This document shows, piece after piece, positions 12,084 to 22,935 of a DNA stretch of 64,000 nt. The translations under genes were made by a program, and so were the position numbers. Positions within the stretch are counted from its first letter, which is position 1; each line of letters starts with the position of its first letter. The notes under the pieces are model-generated. The model made no database searches. It saw only the letters and a list, made by a program, of their open reading frames with translations, and was not told the DNA's origin. Source of the stretch: Hepsetus odoe (lineage: Eukaryota; Chordata; Actinopteri; Characiformes; Hepsetidae); assembly GCA_017165825.1 (NCBI GenBank), contig CM029384.1, forward strand, positions 23,701,033 to 23,765,032, given 5' to 3'.

Positions 12084-15000
12084 GTGAGTGAGGGGGCGAG
12101 CTTCTTCGCCTCCTTTCTTGTCTGTGATGCCACAAAACAGAAACACACACACACACACATACTTCCTACAAATTACCAATGAGGAAATTCCCAACACACC
12201 ATCACAGACACTCGACTCGGGAGGGAGGCTTTCATTCTTTCGCTCCTTTCTCTTCAGGTCTGCCGCTCCAGACAGAACAGATGAGGTGAAAAATTTGTTC
12301 ACCAAGTCTGTCCCGTGATCATTAAACCGTAAAGTGCTTTCGGAAGCAGGTAACAGTTCACGTGTGGGCGGAAGAGTCGGATTGAATTTGATCAATAATG
12401 CTGGACCGTATTTACATTCTGCAGAAATTTAATCACTATTGTCTCGTTTTCTGAATATTATATAGAATATTAATAGGCTGAATATTTTTTGGGGGGTTTT
12501 TTTATCCAATATTTCAGCTTTTATTCCAATGACACTAACAGGTATGCGCTATACATATGAATTGCCACCAATACATTTTAAACTGGTGCTAATCCAACAT
12601 CGCTGGATGGCTCAACACGCTTGGAGGAGAACAGTAACACATGTTGTTTTTTTTAAAAGAAAGAAAAAAAAAAGAATGGTAATAGATCCACACGCTAAGC
12701 ATAATCAGACGTGCAGTGGAAATACCTAATCTGAATCTTTGCGCAGTAGGCAGGCACTCTGGCCACAGATGTCAACAAATCAAGGATGACCCTGGCTGAC
12801 CTTACCTTGACTTGTGGGTATGTCTTCCTGTTCTTCTCGCTGGAGGCTCCTGGCAGTCCACCGTGGGACGGCCCTTCACAGCCATAGCGAAACCTAAAGC
12901 CTCGCTACGTCAAAACAGAAAACCAGGTTACAGTTCAGAAGTGGTGGAAGCAGTCGTTCTAGTACTAATCTAAAATTGATGATGTGTATTCAAATAAATA
13001 AATGTCACTCCATTCACCTGTTTTGGTTGTTCAATAATTTGAAGACAAGGTCCATCTAGAACAACAGAAAAGAAGGGGACTTGAAAACCTGGTCAATTCA
13101 TGAATTGTAATGACAAACGCATTTACATTTACGGCATTTAGCAGACACTCTTATCCAGAGCAACTTCCACATCCTAATTACAGGGAGAGTCCCCCCCTGG
13201 AGACACTCAGGGTTAAGGGTCTTGCTCCGGAACCCAGTGGTGGTAGTGCTGGAGGTGGGATTCAAACCTGGGATCCGTAGGCAAGTACCCTACCACTAGA
13301 CCACCACCACCACCCCATTTACAAGAAAACATCCTCTAAAACATCATTTACTCTCCACTTTGTGAAAGAAACGTAATGAAACAATTCCAAACTCTTTTTT
13401 TATAAGAAAAAGGCAAAGGATGTGCTCAACTATCCACAAATAAAATCAAAATGACACACAGATAAGTAATAATACACAGCACCGGCATGACCGTCTAACA
13501 CTAACAACTAAAACCCACAATTAAACCAATTGATTTGCAATGCGATCAAAAGATTTGCGCTAATAGATGGTAAATCTCACTTTATAGTCATGTGGTTTGA
13601 TCGAGTCAAGCTCAGACTACATATGAATTCAATTCAATTCAATTCAATTTATTCTTGTATAGCGCCTTTTACAACAAAGTTGCCCCAAGGCACTTTACAT
13701 TGATAACAGGTTACAGTAATAGATGTTTAAGATGTTTAAGCCGGACGACTACGGAGGAGAGGAACCAAAAACTCCACTATGTGGAGAAAAAAAAACCTCT
13801 GAGGGTCCAAGGTCAACCGGCTACCCAACCCCCTTGGGTCTACTAACAGTACAGAGTTAGTTTGGTTTTAAACTCCAGGATCAGTGAGGAGTCCCAAGTT
13901 GCTTCCAGGTACCAATGAGCCGCCAGGGTCCCTTGGCGCATCACCAAAAATAACACCAAGATTACGTGCCAGAGTACTAACTGAAAACTTCAACCCTGCA
14001 TCCCGGATTTGCGAAATGAAGTTGGCCCTGTCTACATCACTACTACAAAACAAGAGCAGCTCAGTTTTTTCGGGGTTTAGTGAGAGGAAGTTGTTATTCA
14101 TCCAATCCCTAATATCACTGAGGAGCTAATTAAAGTGCCGGTTGATGCTTTATCACATGATTTAAAAGATAAGTATAGCTGAGTGTCATCAGCGTAGGAG
14201 TGGTAACTAACATTATGCTTCCGTATAATAGTGCTTAGTGGGAGCATGTAGAGGGAGAAGAGCACTGGGCCCAACACCGACCCTTGTGGGACTCCATAGT
14301 TAACTAGTGACATAGGTGAGGGGGTGCCATAATCATCCATTTGGATGAAGTAGTAACGGTTTGTGAGATAGGAGTTGAACCATTTAAGGACTGTTGAAGT
14401 GTAAGAAAGTGCACATTCTCTCCATAGGACATATATTTTGTGTTCTTTTACCAGCCAAATAAAGCGAACCTGCATGAAGTTAGCAAAGAGAGGAAAAAAC
14501 GGAGAGCATGTATTTTCACTTATGTATGTTCGACTATATGTTGAGTTATTAGGACTGTTGTTGGCCATTTCACGGCACCACAGTTAGAGTAAAGCCTATT
14601 TCAGTAAATATATAAAATAAAACCATCAAGGGTGGTAACGCAGGCTTTTTCCTGCAGCCCTTACTGCGTTTACACTTCTGAATGGAGGGTTTCGGTGCCT
14701 CTGAAAAGAGGCAGGACTGATGAGTAAAGGCTGAAGTACTTTTACTAAGTTCGCCACACTGGGACTGGTATTCAGCAAGTCCATTCATGTGTCGGCCGTG
14801 CGCCTGTCATTCTGAGACCGGCTTTCATTTTACAGCGTGAGAGTGCGCCACTTTAAACGCCATTTCCACTATGAAACAGAGATTTGCATGTTTTCGCTGA
14901 AACGACGCCCGTTTTCTGGTGCTGCTCATGTATCTGCGCTTTGGAGAAACTCTGGCCTTGTTTCAGGAAACACGTGCGGTCGTGAAAACCTTTAGGTATG

Positions 15001-16054
15001 CTCGATTTAGACGCTACTTAGGCTGCACAAGGGGCAGCCTCTCTCACACTGGGGCTAAGCAAAGTTATTGTTGAGATAAAGTCCCTTCTTTGAGGGTTAT
15101 CATGCAGGGTGAAAAAGAAAAAAGGTGCAGTGCAGCTTCATTAAGGTGCAAACAGCTTTAAAGCTCCCTCAAAGGTACAACGTGGTCCAATTTTGTACTT
15201 TAAATATGTTTCTCCCTGGAGAAAGGGGCCGAATTTGTATCTTTTTCGCGACCGAGTGTTTGGAAGTAGAACAATAAAACAGAAAGCCTGGGGTGAACGT
15301 AGACAGTCCACTTTTAAAAACAGGTGTAACCTCAAGGTGTAACCTTTTTTCTTTCGAGTTGCTCATCCCAGTGTATTGCTCGTAGAAATCACGTTTTTCA
15401 TCATCTGTGTGAACCTATTCGTTTTGTCCGGGGCAAAAAAAGTGAAGCAAACAAACAGCGTTTCTCACAGATGGCAGCTAGATTTTCACATTTGGTTGTA
15501 GTGCTGTTCAATTCTGCACATTTTAATCATTTTGGCACAGAAAACTTGGGCTCAGTGGCTCAAATTGATTTCACTTCAGGAAGAAAAGGATTCGCCATGT
15601 GGTGCACCTCTACTTCATGAAGTTATTTTTGTAGGATTCATGTATTTTGATGTTTTTTGGGGGACTTTAATGTCAGAAAACACAATTTAATTCTCACATA
15701 AAAAAAAATGATTTTACCAACGCCAAAGCAGTTTATTTTCAATTTGATTCAGGAAGGTCCTGATGTGAAAAGGTTACCAAAAGCTTACAATTCGAAGCAG
15801 TTGCTTAAACATCTTAAAAAAATCGATGTAGATGACGCGCAATCAGTCTTCTCGATCTCTAGACTTCATTGCTAAGGAACACAGTTAAGGTTTTAGTTGC
15901 CTGGAGACGTGTAGAAGAACATGCCGCTGCCTCTTCCTGTGATCAGGGACACAGTTCTGACCACATCCTCTCCACCGCACTGCGCTGTCAATAAGCCAGC
16001 TCATGTGCCGAACCTGTGCCATTACTTGTCAAGCATCAGTGCATACATTTACAC

Positions 16055-16104
<50 letters not shown>

Positions 16105-19100
16105 CATGACTGCTGTAAGGAAGAAGTGATGCAATCAGGCCCACCACGGTCTAATACTAAAATTAGAAGGGGCAGGAGATAAGACATAAGTTGTTGATAT
16201 GAAGATAAAATAGGCCACAATAAACTCTTCTGAGTATCTGTGGGTAGAGTCTGAACTTCTAAAGCCCAGGTTAACTCCAAAAGCACATATCTGGATTGAA
16301 AAACAGGGAACCACGAGCTTGCTCTGCCCCAAATGTAAAAAATTAACAGATTTCAGGACTGCGCTCTGAACCATCGTCTGAAACACCATCCTGACTTCGC
16401 TTCATTTCCATACACAGCAGTGGGAAGCCATGTGAGTCACTAAGACAGGCTAAGCAGGGAAACTACCCTGAGCGCTACTTTTATCTTTATAATTTTTAGT
16501 TGGATGATAATCAGTTGTTTTCACATTGGAGTGATGAATGAAGGGCCCATATCCAACCCTTTTTCTTGCATTTGATCATTTTCTAAGAGGAATGTTGACG
16601 ACACGTGTGCGGTTTACTCACCAATTACTCGTATTTCACTTTTACACGCCCATTTTCTCTTTGAAGTGAATTATGCAAATAACCTCTACTCTCACTGGCT
16701 GTCTGGTACCTCTTTCAAAAAGCAGTGGTATGAAAATCAACACACGAATCTGAACACTGAATCGCTCTTTTCCGTCACAATTTTAGTGACGTCCTACCTA
16801 ATACTAGTTACTAAAAGTGCCAATTTGGAGTGCTCATTAATAAAAATCATAAAATCTAATCTGCCACTTTACATTAAGCACTTAAGTGTCACGTCCAAAA
16901 AAAGGGCAAAACAGGGTCTGGGTGGAGAAAAGATACATTTAAAGAATTTAAAAGCATTTAATTTGGAATTGAAAAACTAAAAAAAACGAGTTTGAAACCA
17001 TTTTTCTTACACAATAAATATCAGGGTTTTTTCTTTTCGAGATCAATGTTTTGAATTTGGATCGATACCCAGTGTCAAAAATTACAGACATTATATTCCT
17101 CTTTTGAAGGGGAATTCCACGGGTGTTTTTAAAATTTCTGTTGAATTCAGCGGCTGAGATGTCACTCGGCGTGGTCTGATGTGAAATTGTTTACTGTGGA
17201 GAAACTTAATGACTCAGATTTCTTAAAAGTGGCAGCCATAGGAACCAGGGATCACAAATGATCACAACGTGAATCTAGTAATTGTATTGGTTTCTGAATC
17301 TGCTAAACAGTTTGAAGAGTAGCGAAAAACACTGAAATGTCAGCACTTTTTAAAATTACTCAAACAACAAGCTAACATTGCACTTTTTTGCAGTTTTTAA
17401 TGACGAAAACCCAGAGCCTTTGGGGAAAAAACTGCATTCAATTCAACAAAGCATGTTTTCCAGCCAGTCAGGGTTTCATATCAAACGCTGTGCCTACACT
17501 TCATTTTGATCTCAAAACCAAAAATTCAGATTTCTCCGGAAGACTATTCTACATCACAACGTTCTGCACATACCCGTCCACTATGAATGGGTTTAGTTTA
17601 AGACAGAAATCTTCTCCGAACTCTGGTGAAACAGCGACTGAGGCATCAGGTGGCGGAGTTCATGTCTGTGAGGGAGATTCAGACGACTGCTCCCATTCAC
17701 CACCGGCGTGAACAATCCTGCCTCAGTAAACTTCTTCAGAACGGAGCTGAAACCTCTCTGGATGTTAATATCTTAATCATTTTCTAAATGGAAAAAGAAA
17801 TGAATGCAAACGTGCAAATTTTCGGAGATTTTCTGTGTTAAAGTGACCGAATGTTCAGTACGGACAGTAAAGGCTGCCGACAAACAACTTGGAGGCCAAA
17901 AACAAATCACTGCTCGCTTCCGTACTTTCGCTCGTACCAGGCTTAAGTGACGATGAGCTGGAGAAAACACAACAACAAGCCTATTTGTTTTATCTGCTGA
18001 ACGTTTCCTATGTCAGCTGAGGTGTGGTTCAAGATTTTCAACAGTCTGTCGCACGGCAAACAGAGAAGTGAAAGGAGCAGAGAGAAAAAAGAACTGGTTC
18101 TGCATTTCTTTCTGCGAGTGTATATTTCTTACCGTCTAAAAAGGTGTAACACTGGGCGAAGATGTGGGCTTTAATAAGCTGTTAATTGAACCGTTATTGA
18201 CGTTTCTGTAAGGTATTGTATGCTGGAACCAGTCTAATTAATATAATATCACTCAATTATTCAGAGCCATGTGGGTCAGGTGAGTCAGGGCAGGTTTTAC
18301 AGCATTAGTCTCAAAGAGGAGGGCATGAGGAACAAAATACATGCGTGTGGTTATTTGTGCTTTATTGACTTTAATTGCTATTACACTATTCTGATATTTA
18401 TTACTGCTTATTTGATTACTTTAAAATGGGTGGAGGGAATTAATAAGCCCAGCCGCTTGTCCTGCTATCTTTCTTACCCATTCTAACATTATTATCCAGC
18501 ATATAATTATCCCCCAACACCCAGTGGTCAGTGTAGGGCCACCTGCCTGCACAGAAAACAAAGTCAATAATTTCACCCCAAATCTTGCCATTTTGTTGTC
18601 TCTCATGTTACCCAGTAAAGCTCCATGTGCCTCTATGGGATGGTGATGATAAAAGCACTCAGCATTTCAGTCCAAAACCTCTTCCAAACTAAAACGTCGT
18701 CTCAGGCATCAGGCAGCATTCTCCGCCACCGATGCAGACGTCGGGTTTTGTTCTGAATGACTGTTTACATCTTTTTAAAAGTATCTGAGAATGTAAGCTT
18801 AACTAATTCGGTTTATCAGCCTGCAGTAAGGTCCGTGGAATGACTGAGTAGGGATATTTTAGCAGGGATGCTTGCTCGCCGTTGAAGAGCGCGAATGCAG
18901 TGAAACTTCCCAGAAGAAATGAGAAAGACTGAGCATTAGGGATACGTCAACAGAGCGGACACTTCTGCATGATCAAATATGATTATCAACACCGTCAGAT
19001 TTCTTAAATGCTTTATCAGTAGAGTTGTTGCCAATCCTGATAAACCCGCAGAAAAAAAAAAACGATGAAGAACAACGTAAAAGGAACATGTTTGGAGCAG

Positions 19101-20888
19101 CCCGAAATATTAAACAAAAGGCGTTAAGTAGCATCTGTCCGTGCCACCCGTCTGTCCGGTGCTCTTCCTCCATGGAGGAGCTTTTCAAATTCAGACTATT
19201 ATCGAAGTGGCTGGCCGCTCCTTCATGCTTGGGAGTAAAAGAAGACACTCTTACCTATCCTTGGTGCGTTGGTGTGTGGAATAGTTTGAAAATGGGGGTC
19301 CACGGGGTGAATCCACGGTTGTCCAAACTCTAAAAACTAGAGAGGATAGAACGAAAGCAATAAGTTTATGAAATGAACATTCCACTGTAGCAATACAGAA
19401 TCAGCTTTTAAAAAAACGTTCTGCACACTTCAGTACAACAAAAGTTTACCCGCACATCAGCAGGATTAAGAAAGAGGATAGGAAGTAAAATGTTTCTATT
19501 TGAGATGTCTGGTCCTCTGTAATGAATCATCTCACATGAAAATAATCACATTTATTATATTATATATAAAAGTGCATGCAAATCTCAATGTATTGGGAAT
19601 CCTGGGTTTTAAAAAAAAGTACATAATCCTAATTCCTCTGCATCTTGATGTGTTTCTATTTTTTTTTTCCAATTTAGGCATCTGTCAATTGTGCCAACAG
19701 TGTAAATGAGCGCTGTACGGACAGCCAGCCGTGGTCTCTCAGCTCGGATGTGGCCTCACGTAATTTTCTGATGATAGGGCCACTCAGGAGCCCGTATGCT
19801 GAGAGTCCTGAACGAAGTACAGTGTCACAGCAGGCGTCTGAGCCAGAACACAGGCTGACAGGTCAAGCTGGGATTTCCTGTCCGCTGGCTTTGCATGTCA
19901 AAACTTTCCGATATGTTTTAAAGCTGTCAGTCATTTTAATTAAGGTTTTTAAGAGCGGCACCTTGTTCAACATGAGAAGGGAGTCAGGAACTAAAACTGC
20001 AAGAGATCGGATTTCAGACTAAATCTGCTTCTTTGGATTAAAACCAAAGCTTGGGCAAACCCTAGACATCATAAGTCACCCAGACGTTTTCTGCTTCGTC
20101 CCCAAAACCCACACAGCTCGTTTGGAGCAGACTTGAGAGTGTGGTTAAGAAAGCAGAGGGACTGTTCGCTATAAAAGTGAAGTAAACTTCAGTTTGAGGA
20201 GAAGAAAGGCTGATCTTTTTTGACAATGATGGGAAAACAACAACAAAAAAAAAGTGATCCTCCTGTGATCCTCCTTATTACTGCTTTGCAAACAGACCGT
20301 TCATTTTTCTGAACGGCAACAAAAATATCCATTTCTGCAGGTTGCTTGACTTTGCACAGAATATATAATGGGTCTTTATTCCTAGATTTGGTTCATGATA
20401 ATAAAGCACTTCCCAGAATTTGCACTATTTCTAGATTTCTTCAGTTTTGCAGCAAAAGAACTGGTCAAACGGTGAAAGAAATGTTGAAAACTGCAAAACG
20501 CTGAGCTCTCTGCAGACCAATGCGCCTGGATCTGGAGCTTGAATCATCTTTGATGTTGAAATGAAGGTAAGCCAGCATCGACCACAAGAAGTAGAAAGAA
20601 AAATGCAAACCTTGGCAGCTTTCTACAAGACACTTCCTGTTTGATGAAGTATTACTCTCATCATTAAACTTAACTATGGCATATCTAGTCCTAAGCAAAA
20701 ACTCCTTTATGACCATTCAGGGACTTTGAGCACAAAAAAAAAGACTGTCACAGAGGCGATCTAAAAATACGCTACACGTGGCTACCCTGCACCCTGGCCA
20801 GTGTAATTGTTGTGGTTAATGTTCTGGTTATTGCACACTGAGCTCTCACCTCTTGGTGCGTTTGCAGGTAGGAGTCGTCTTCCGTCAT
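302..20888 (-). CDS. nfkb1: nfkb1, NF-kappaB p105/p50 (19 coding exons; 3' end off window)
   Basis: Precursor p105 and its processed form p50, a Rel-family transcription factor subunit; p105 also acts as an IkB in the cytoplasm. Coding exons in transcript order: 20888-20850, 19336-19255, 13055-13018, 12904-12806, 10116-9968, 9595-9432, 9160-9002, 7749-7645, 6075-5984, 5328-5190, 4529-4386, 4275-4180, 3866-3684, 3447-3306, 2290-2176, 2081-1880, 1002-833, 632-530, 432-302. All phases join without a frameshift and total 784 codons. Start chosen at MTEDDSYLQTHQE, which resembles the mammalian p105 N-terminus. NFKB1 rather than NFKB2 is supported by AQKHANALFEYALTGD, VVNMRNDLYQ and TEHDNVSLAGCLLLE. 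The death domain and C-terminal phosphodegron should lie left of position 1. Exon boundaries are read by eye; the second exon's acceptor and the 302 donor are the least certain. Confidence 0.96.
1140..1870. repeat. Degenerate minisatellite in an nfkb1 ankyrin intron
   Basis: About 700 bp of diverged repeats with a period of roughly 45-50 bp. A typical unit contains GAGTGTGTGG, then a TACACTGACTGT-like core, then GGGTAGAATA. It fills the intron between exons 1002-833 and 2081-1880, ending within about 10-20 bases of the 1880 splice donor. Small open frames in it are by-products. Confidence 0.7.
2296..2322. repeat. CA/GT microsatellite beside nfkb1 acceptor
   Basis: A (CA)n tract on the plus strand, which is (TG)n on the nfkb1 strand. 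It lies directly upstream of the acceptor of exon 2290-2176. Confidence 0.9.
2422..2760 (+). mobile_element. Tc1-like non-autonomous element fragment
   Basis: The left end reads ACAGTATGGTGCAAAAGTTT, like a Tc1/mariner terminal repeat. Inside, a strand reading KEELW.VLQEAWRS.PEDDLKK resembles the C-terminal tail of a Tc1-type transposase. The same block recurs at 40450-40690 and inverted at 41310-41535 and 45040-45200. It holds the single-copy form of the sequence that is expanded to a 69-bp array in sister elements. The right end is not clear. Confidence 0.65.
3118..3305 (+). mobile_element. SINE fragment (family B, body only)
   Basis: Matches the body of the tRNA-derived SINE seen complete at 29168-29393, with the segment GAGCAAGGTAC, CCCCGTCACTGCTCC, GCGCTTTCAAAGCTGCCCCC and the 3' part ending GTCACTTTGACTTTCA. 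The tRNA head is missing. Its 3' end abuts the nfkb1 exon at 3306. Confidence 0.7.
3460..3508. repeat. CA/GT microsatellite beside nfkb1 acceptor
   Basis: About 24 CA units, lying just upstream (on the nfkb1 strand) of the CCTCCCTGCAG acceptor of exon 3447-3306. Confidence 0.95.
3684..3866 (-). CDS. nfkb1: nfkb1 acidic linker exon
   Basis: This 183-nt exon encodes a low-complexity acidic linker (VEDTDEDNDSDLDDD, later VPLEELESEE) between the glycine-rich region and the ankyrin domain. The acceptor was fixed by phase: only the AG just before 3866, preceded by a pyrimidine tract, joins the upstream exon in frame. The more upstream AG at 3889-3890 would frameshift. Linker sequence is poorly conserved in the family, so the assignment rests on position and frame. 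Confidence 0.88.
4180..4529 (-). CDS. nfkb1: nfkb1 nuclear localisation signal and glycine-rich processing region
   Basis: Exon 4529-4386 opens with DKEEVQRKRQK (residues 356-366), the p50 nuclear localisation signal, then becomes glycine-rich (GGPGGAGGMFRGPGGGP). Exon 4275-4180 continues with GHYFQGYTNYNNFNSGYGF and a GGGG run. In the family, this glycine-rich region is the stop signal for proteasomal processing of p105 to p50. A T-rich tract on the coding strand at 4278-4310 serves as the polypyrimidine tract of the second exon. Confidence 0.94.
5190..7749 (-). CDS. nfkb1: nfkb1 Rel homology domain, dimerisation (IPT) half
   Basis: Three exons (7749-7645, 6075-5984, 5328-5190) encode about residues 244-355. 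Landmarks are APNASNLKIVRMDRTAGCV, VRFYEDDETG, FGDFSPTDVHRQ and FAIVFKTPKYRD. This is the immunoglobulin-like half that forms the p50 dimer interface and contacts the DNA backbone. Phases join exactly (1, 0, 1). The intron between the first two exons carries a GA repeat and a SINE fragment; the next intron carries an ATC repeat directly beside exon 6075-5984. Confidence 0.96.
6094..6124. repeat. ATC trinucleotide microsatellite
   Basis: (ATC)n of about nine units in the nfkb1 intron, 19 bases upstream of exon 6075-5984. Confidence 0.9.
6746..6832. repeat. GA-rich microsatellite
   Basis: Interrupted (GA)n with GAGT variants in the nfkb1 intron between exons 7749-7645 and 6075-5984. Confidence 0.9.
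7090..7245 (+). mobile_element. SINE fragment (family B, body only)
   Basis: Same body as at 3118-3305: GTACCGTCCCCGTCACTGCT, GCGCTTTCAATAGCTGCCCC, then the GTTGAGTTTCGTTGCGTTGT region and GTCACTTTCACTT end. The tRNA-related head is absent. Intronic in nfkb1. Confidence 0.7.
8168..8817. mobile_element. Complete Tc1-like non-autonomous element with 69-bp array
   Basis: Flanked by TA on both sides. The ends are imperfect inverted repeats of about 40 bp: the left starts CAGTACTGTG and runs through GAGCCAACCCTCATTTCT; the right runs AGAAATGAGGGGTGGCTC to ACAGTGCAG. Inside are about three units of a 69-bp minisatellite (8243-8455) and a unique region ending at 8680 that recurs inverted at 33690-33900. 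No intact transposase. It lies in an nfkb1 intron in the same sense as the gene. Confidence 0.78.
9002..13055 (-). CDS. nfkb1: nfkb1 Rel homology domain, DNA-binding half
   Basis: Five exons (13055-13018, 12904-12806, 10116-9968, 9595-9432, 9160-9002) encode about residues 41-243. They include the DNA-contact loop RGFRFRYGCEGPSHGG. By my numbering its cysteine falls at residue 62, the position of the redox-sensitive Cys62 of mammalian p50. Later landmarks are HLHAHSLVGK, NLGILHVTKK and MDLSVVRLMFTAFLPD. The 9968 donor reads GTTCAC and the 9002 donor reads GTGGGT, both off consensus. The 9432 donor is the first GT of a long GT repeat. The insert between NLGILHVTKK and MDLSVVRLMF is variable across the family, and here it is not closely similar to the mammalian one. 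Confidence 0.95.
9405..9431. repeat. CA/GT microsatellite containing an nfkb1 splice donor
   Basis: On the nfkb1 strand the exon ends CTGACAG and is followed at once by (GT)n, so the 5' splice site is the first repeat unit. Confidence 0.92.
10350..10505 (+). mobile_element. Tc1-like element fragment
   Basis: A short segment (TTGTTGAGGAACAGCTCTCC, CAGGCTTCTTGAAGGACAAG, CTCTCATTTTCAGTCCATTC) matches the single-copy region of the element family at 2422-2760 and 40375-40720. Ends are not defined. Confidence 0.6.
12025..12090. repeat. TG/CG alternating tract
   Basis: (TG)n with a CGCGCG core and CCG interruptions, alternating purine-pyrimidine for about 60 bp. A matching short (CA)n follows at 12141-12160. 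Intronic in nfkb1. Confidence 0.9.
13119..13316 (-). mobile_element. tRNA-derived SINE (family A)
   Basis: On the minus strand the 5' head has a tRNA-like A box (TGGTCTAGTGG) and B box (GGTTTGAATCC), then the body with GGTCTTGCTC..., ending with the 3' tail TCTGGATAAGAGTGTCTGCT and AAATGTAAATG. This tail type is shared by fish SINEs mobilised by L2-type LINEs. A second copy is at 25818-26006. It is a retroposed pol III element, not a tRNA gene. Intronic in nfkb1. Confidence 0.85.
13625..14568 (-). mobile_element. L2/CR1-type LINE reverse transcriptase remnant
   Basis: On the minus strand, 14568-14098 encodes a reverse transcriptase fragment with GVPQGSVLGPVLFSLYM and the catalytic block YADDTQLYL (about 14175-14210). 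After a frameshift near 14110 it continues as MNNNFLSLNPEKTELLLF and LARNLGVIFG. The 3' end has a tail region and an (AATTC)n tract at 13625-13650. Truncated at the 5' side and broken; it lies in the nfkb1 intron between exons 19336-19255 and 13055-13018. Confidence 0.82.
14569..19254. other. nfkb1 intron sequence, mostly featureless
   Basis: Apart from a (CA)n tract at 16058-16103, I see only AT-rich unique-looking sequence. Open frames at 16666-16980 and 17388-17711 lack homology, splice signals or codon bias that I can recognise and were not called. Confidence 0.6.
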
Positions 20889-22137
20889 GGTTCCTAAGAA
20901 AGGTGAAAGGAAAAAGAAAAAAATTAAATATGGTTATACTAAAACACGATCGGCTTTTCTGAAGTGCTGTTGCATGTTGGGTTCGATTTCGAACTTTTCC
21001 ACCCTTTAAGACCAGGATTAAAGCGATTAAATCAAGCCATTTGTTGAAAACATGCCTCATTGCCTGTAGAGGGACTTTTACTGCTTTAATGACATACAAA
21101 ACCTCCTACTGCTGATGTATTCTGAAGCTGGGAAGAACAGTTTTTCATTTCATTTTCCTCTTTAACTGATGGCATCAACAGTAGTCTGAATTCCTTCACT
21201 GCAAGAGTAAACATTTTGATGAAATTCAATTCAGTCATCATTACAGTGAAGGAAACAGATCTTCAAACAAGAGGAATTATTAATCAGTTTTCCAAAAGAA
21301 ATGAGATCCTCTTCTACATCCGGGAAGGATTTGCAAGTCTCATCTCAACAGAGTCGAGCCTGTGACCCAATTTAACTGATCTTGAATCAGAGATTAAACA
21401 AATAAATTGTTGCAAAGAGCATGAAAACTGGAAAAAAATAATAAAAAATCAACTCCAAACAGGTGATTTTGGCTTAAAATATAATACTTTTGATTTCCGC
21501 CACTACATTTTTTGGCATCCTCTGTCTAAAGAAGGCTCTACTCTATCACAAGAGGATTGATATTTAACAACATGAACTGAATATCTCCACTCACTTTGTT
21601 TTCCCAATGGATAAAGTGTGTTGGTAAATATAAACTTTACAATAATGCTAGCCTGGCTGTTTTTTAGGCCTAAAGCTCAGTGGGTTTGTCAAAATTTGGT
21701 GACACCACAGGCATTGCCAAACAGGATGCATGTAAGAAACCAATGTAATCCAAGTTTAGTTCAATGCCTTTTAAAACCTTTTGCACATCGTGCAGGAACA
21801 AGGATCATACATTTGTCTACCAAGATTCCCAAAAGTGAAAAAAAATAAAAATGCAAAACTTTTTGAATACAAACTCTTTGGGGGGAAAATGGTTATTTGC
21901 ATTGAAATAATAGCTCTAAACACCTCATATAAATGATTTATTAATACATTTGAAGGCCCTTTAAGTGTTAAACCAATTTTTGACCCACAAGAAGGTTTCC
22001 TTGATGTTTCAGCCATGTGTTGAAATGATGAGCAAAAAGCTTGTTTTCTTTACAATTTTTGCAAGCATTATCCCAATGCCAACTTGATTCTATTCAATAG
22101 GTGGCTAGCTATCCGTGAAGACAGCCTGACACCAACA

Positions 22138-22935
22138 GGATTGTGACAGTCTGGTTGACGTTTTTACTGTAAAGTATTATTTTTTTTACTTCTGAGAAAT
22201 GTAAAGATCACTAACAAATGAGAAAATGTGGTTCAAAACCCTAACAGTAAAAGTAAATATGTCTTAATTCCCATAAGAGCAGCTCAGTACATGACTTCTT
22301 AAGACTAAGGGCAGTTATACTGTAAAGTTTACAGCTTGACAATGAATATCCATCCAATAATCAATGAAATGCTGACTAATTACAAAGTTCATGGCCTTCA
22401 CATCTTCAGAAACATGATCTTCGTTGCAGGACCTGTCAACCCATTGTAAAGTTTATGATAAAACAGTGAAACATTGTAAACCTGTCAAAAAAGTTCAACA
22501 GGATCGTGACAGTCTGGCTGATGTTTTTACTGTAAAGTATGATTTTTTTACTGAGAAAAGTAAAGATCACTAACGAACAAATAACTTTCTAAGAAAATGT
22601 AGTTGAAAACCCTAAGAGTAAATGTCTTAATTCCCATAAGAGAAGCTCAGTACAGGACTCCTTAGGACTAATACACTGTCCAGGTTGACAACAAAACTGT
22701 AAAAGTTTACAATAACAGCATACACGGTTATGCTGTAAAGTTTACAGCGCGGCCACCGATATTCACCCAAAAAACAATTAAATACTGATTCATTATGAAG
22801 TTCATGCCTTTCACATCTTCGTAAATGCAAAGTGTACACTGTAAACGTCATTGCAGAACCTTAAAAAGTGTCAACTTGTAAAGTTTATGACAAAACAGTA
22901 CATTGTAAACCTGTCAAAAAAAGGTTTACAATAAA
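22138..22935. repeat. Direct tandem duplication in nfkb1 intron 1
   Basis: 22138-22498 and 22500-22935 share order and sequence: GTGACAGTCTGG, TTTTTACTGTAAAGTAT, TAAAGATCACTAAC, TCTTAATTCCCATAAGAG, TTCACATCTTC and CATTGTAAACCTGTCAAAAA. The second copy has a short internal expansion. TGTAAAGTTTA motifs recur many times in both. Confidence 0.85.

Noticed and set aside
13119..13316. tRNA gene
   Set aside because: A and B boxes belong to a SINE with a long non-tRNA body; no complete cloverleaf. The same applies at 25818, 27215 and 29168.
16666..16980. 104-codon ORF in nfkb1 intron, and 107-codon ORF at 17388-17711
   Set aside because: AT-rich, no recognisable domain, no splice context, opposite strand to the host gene.
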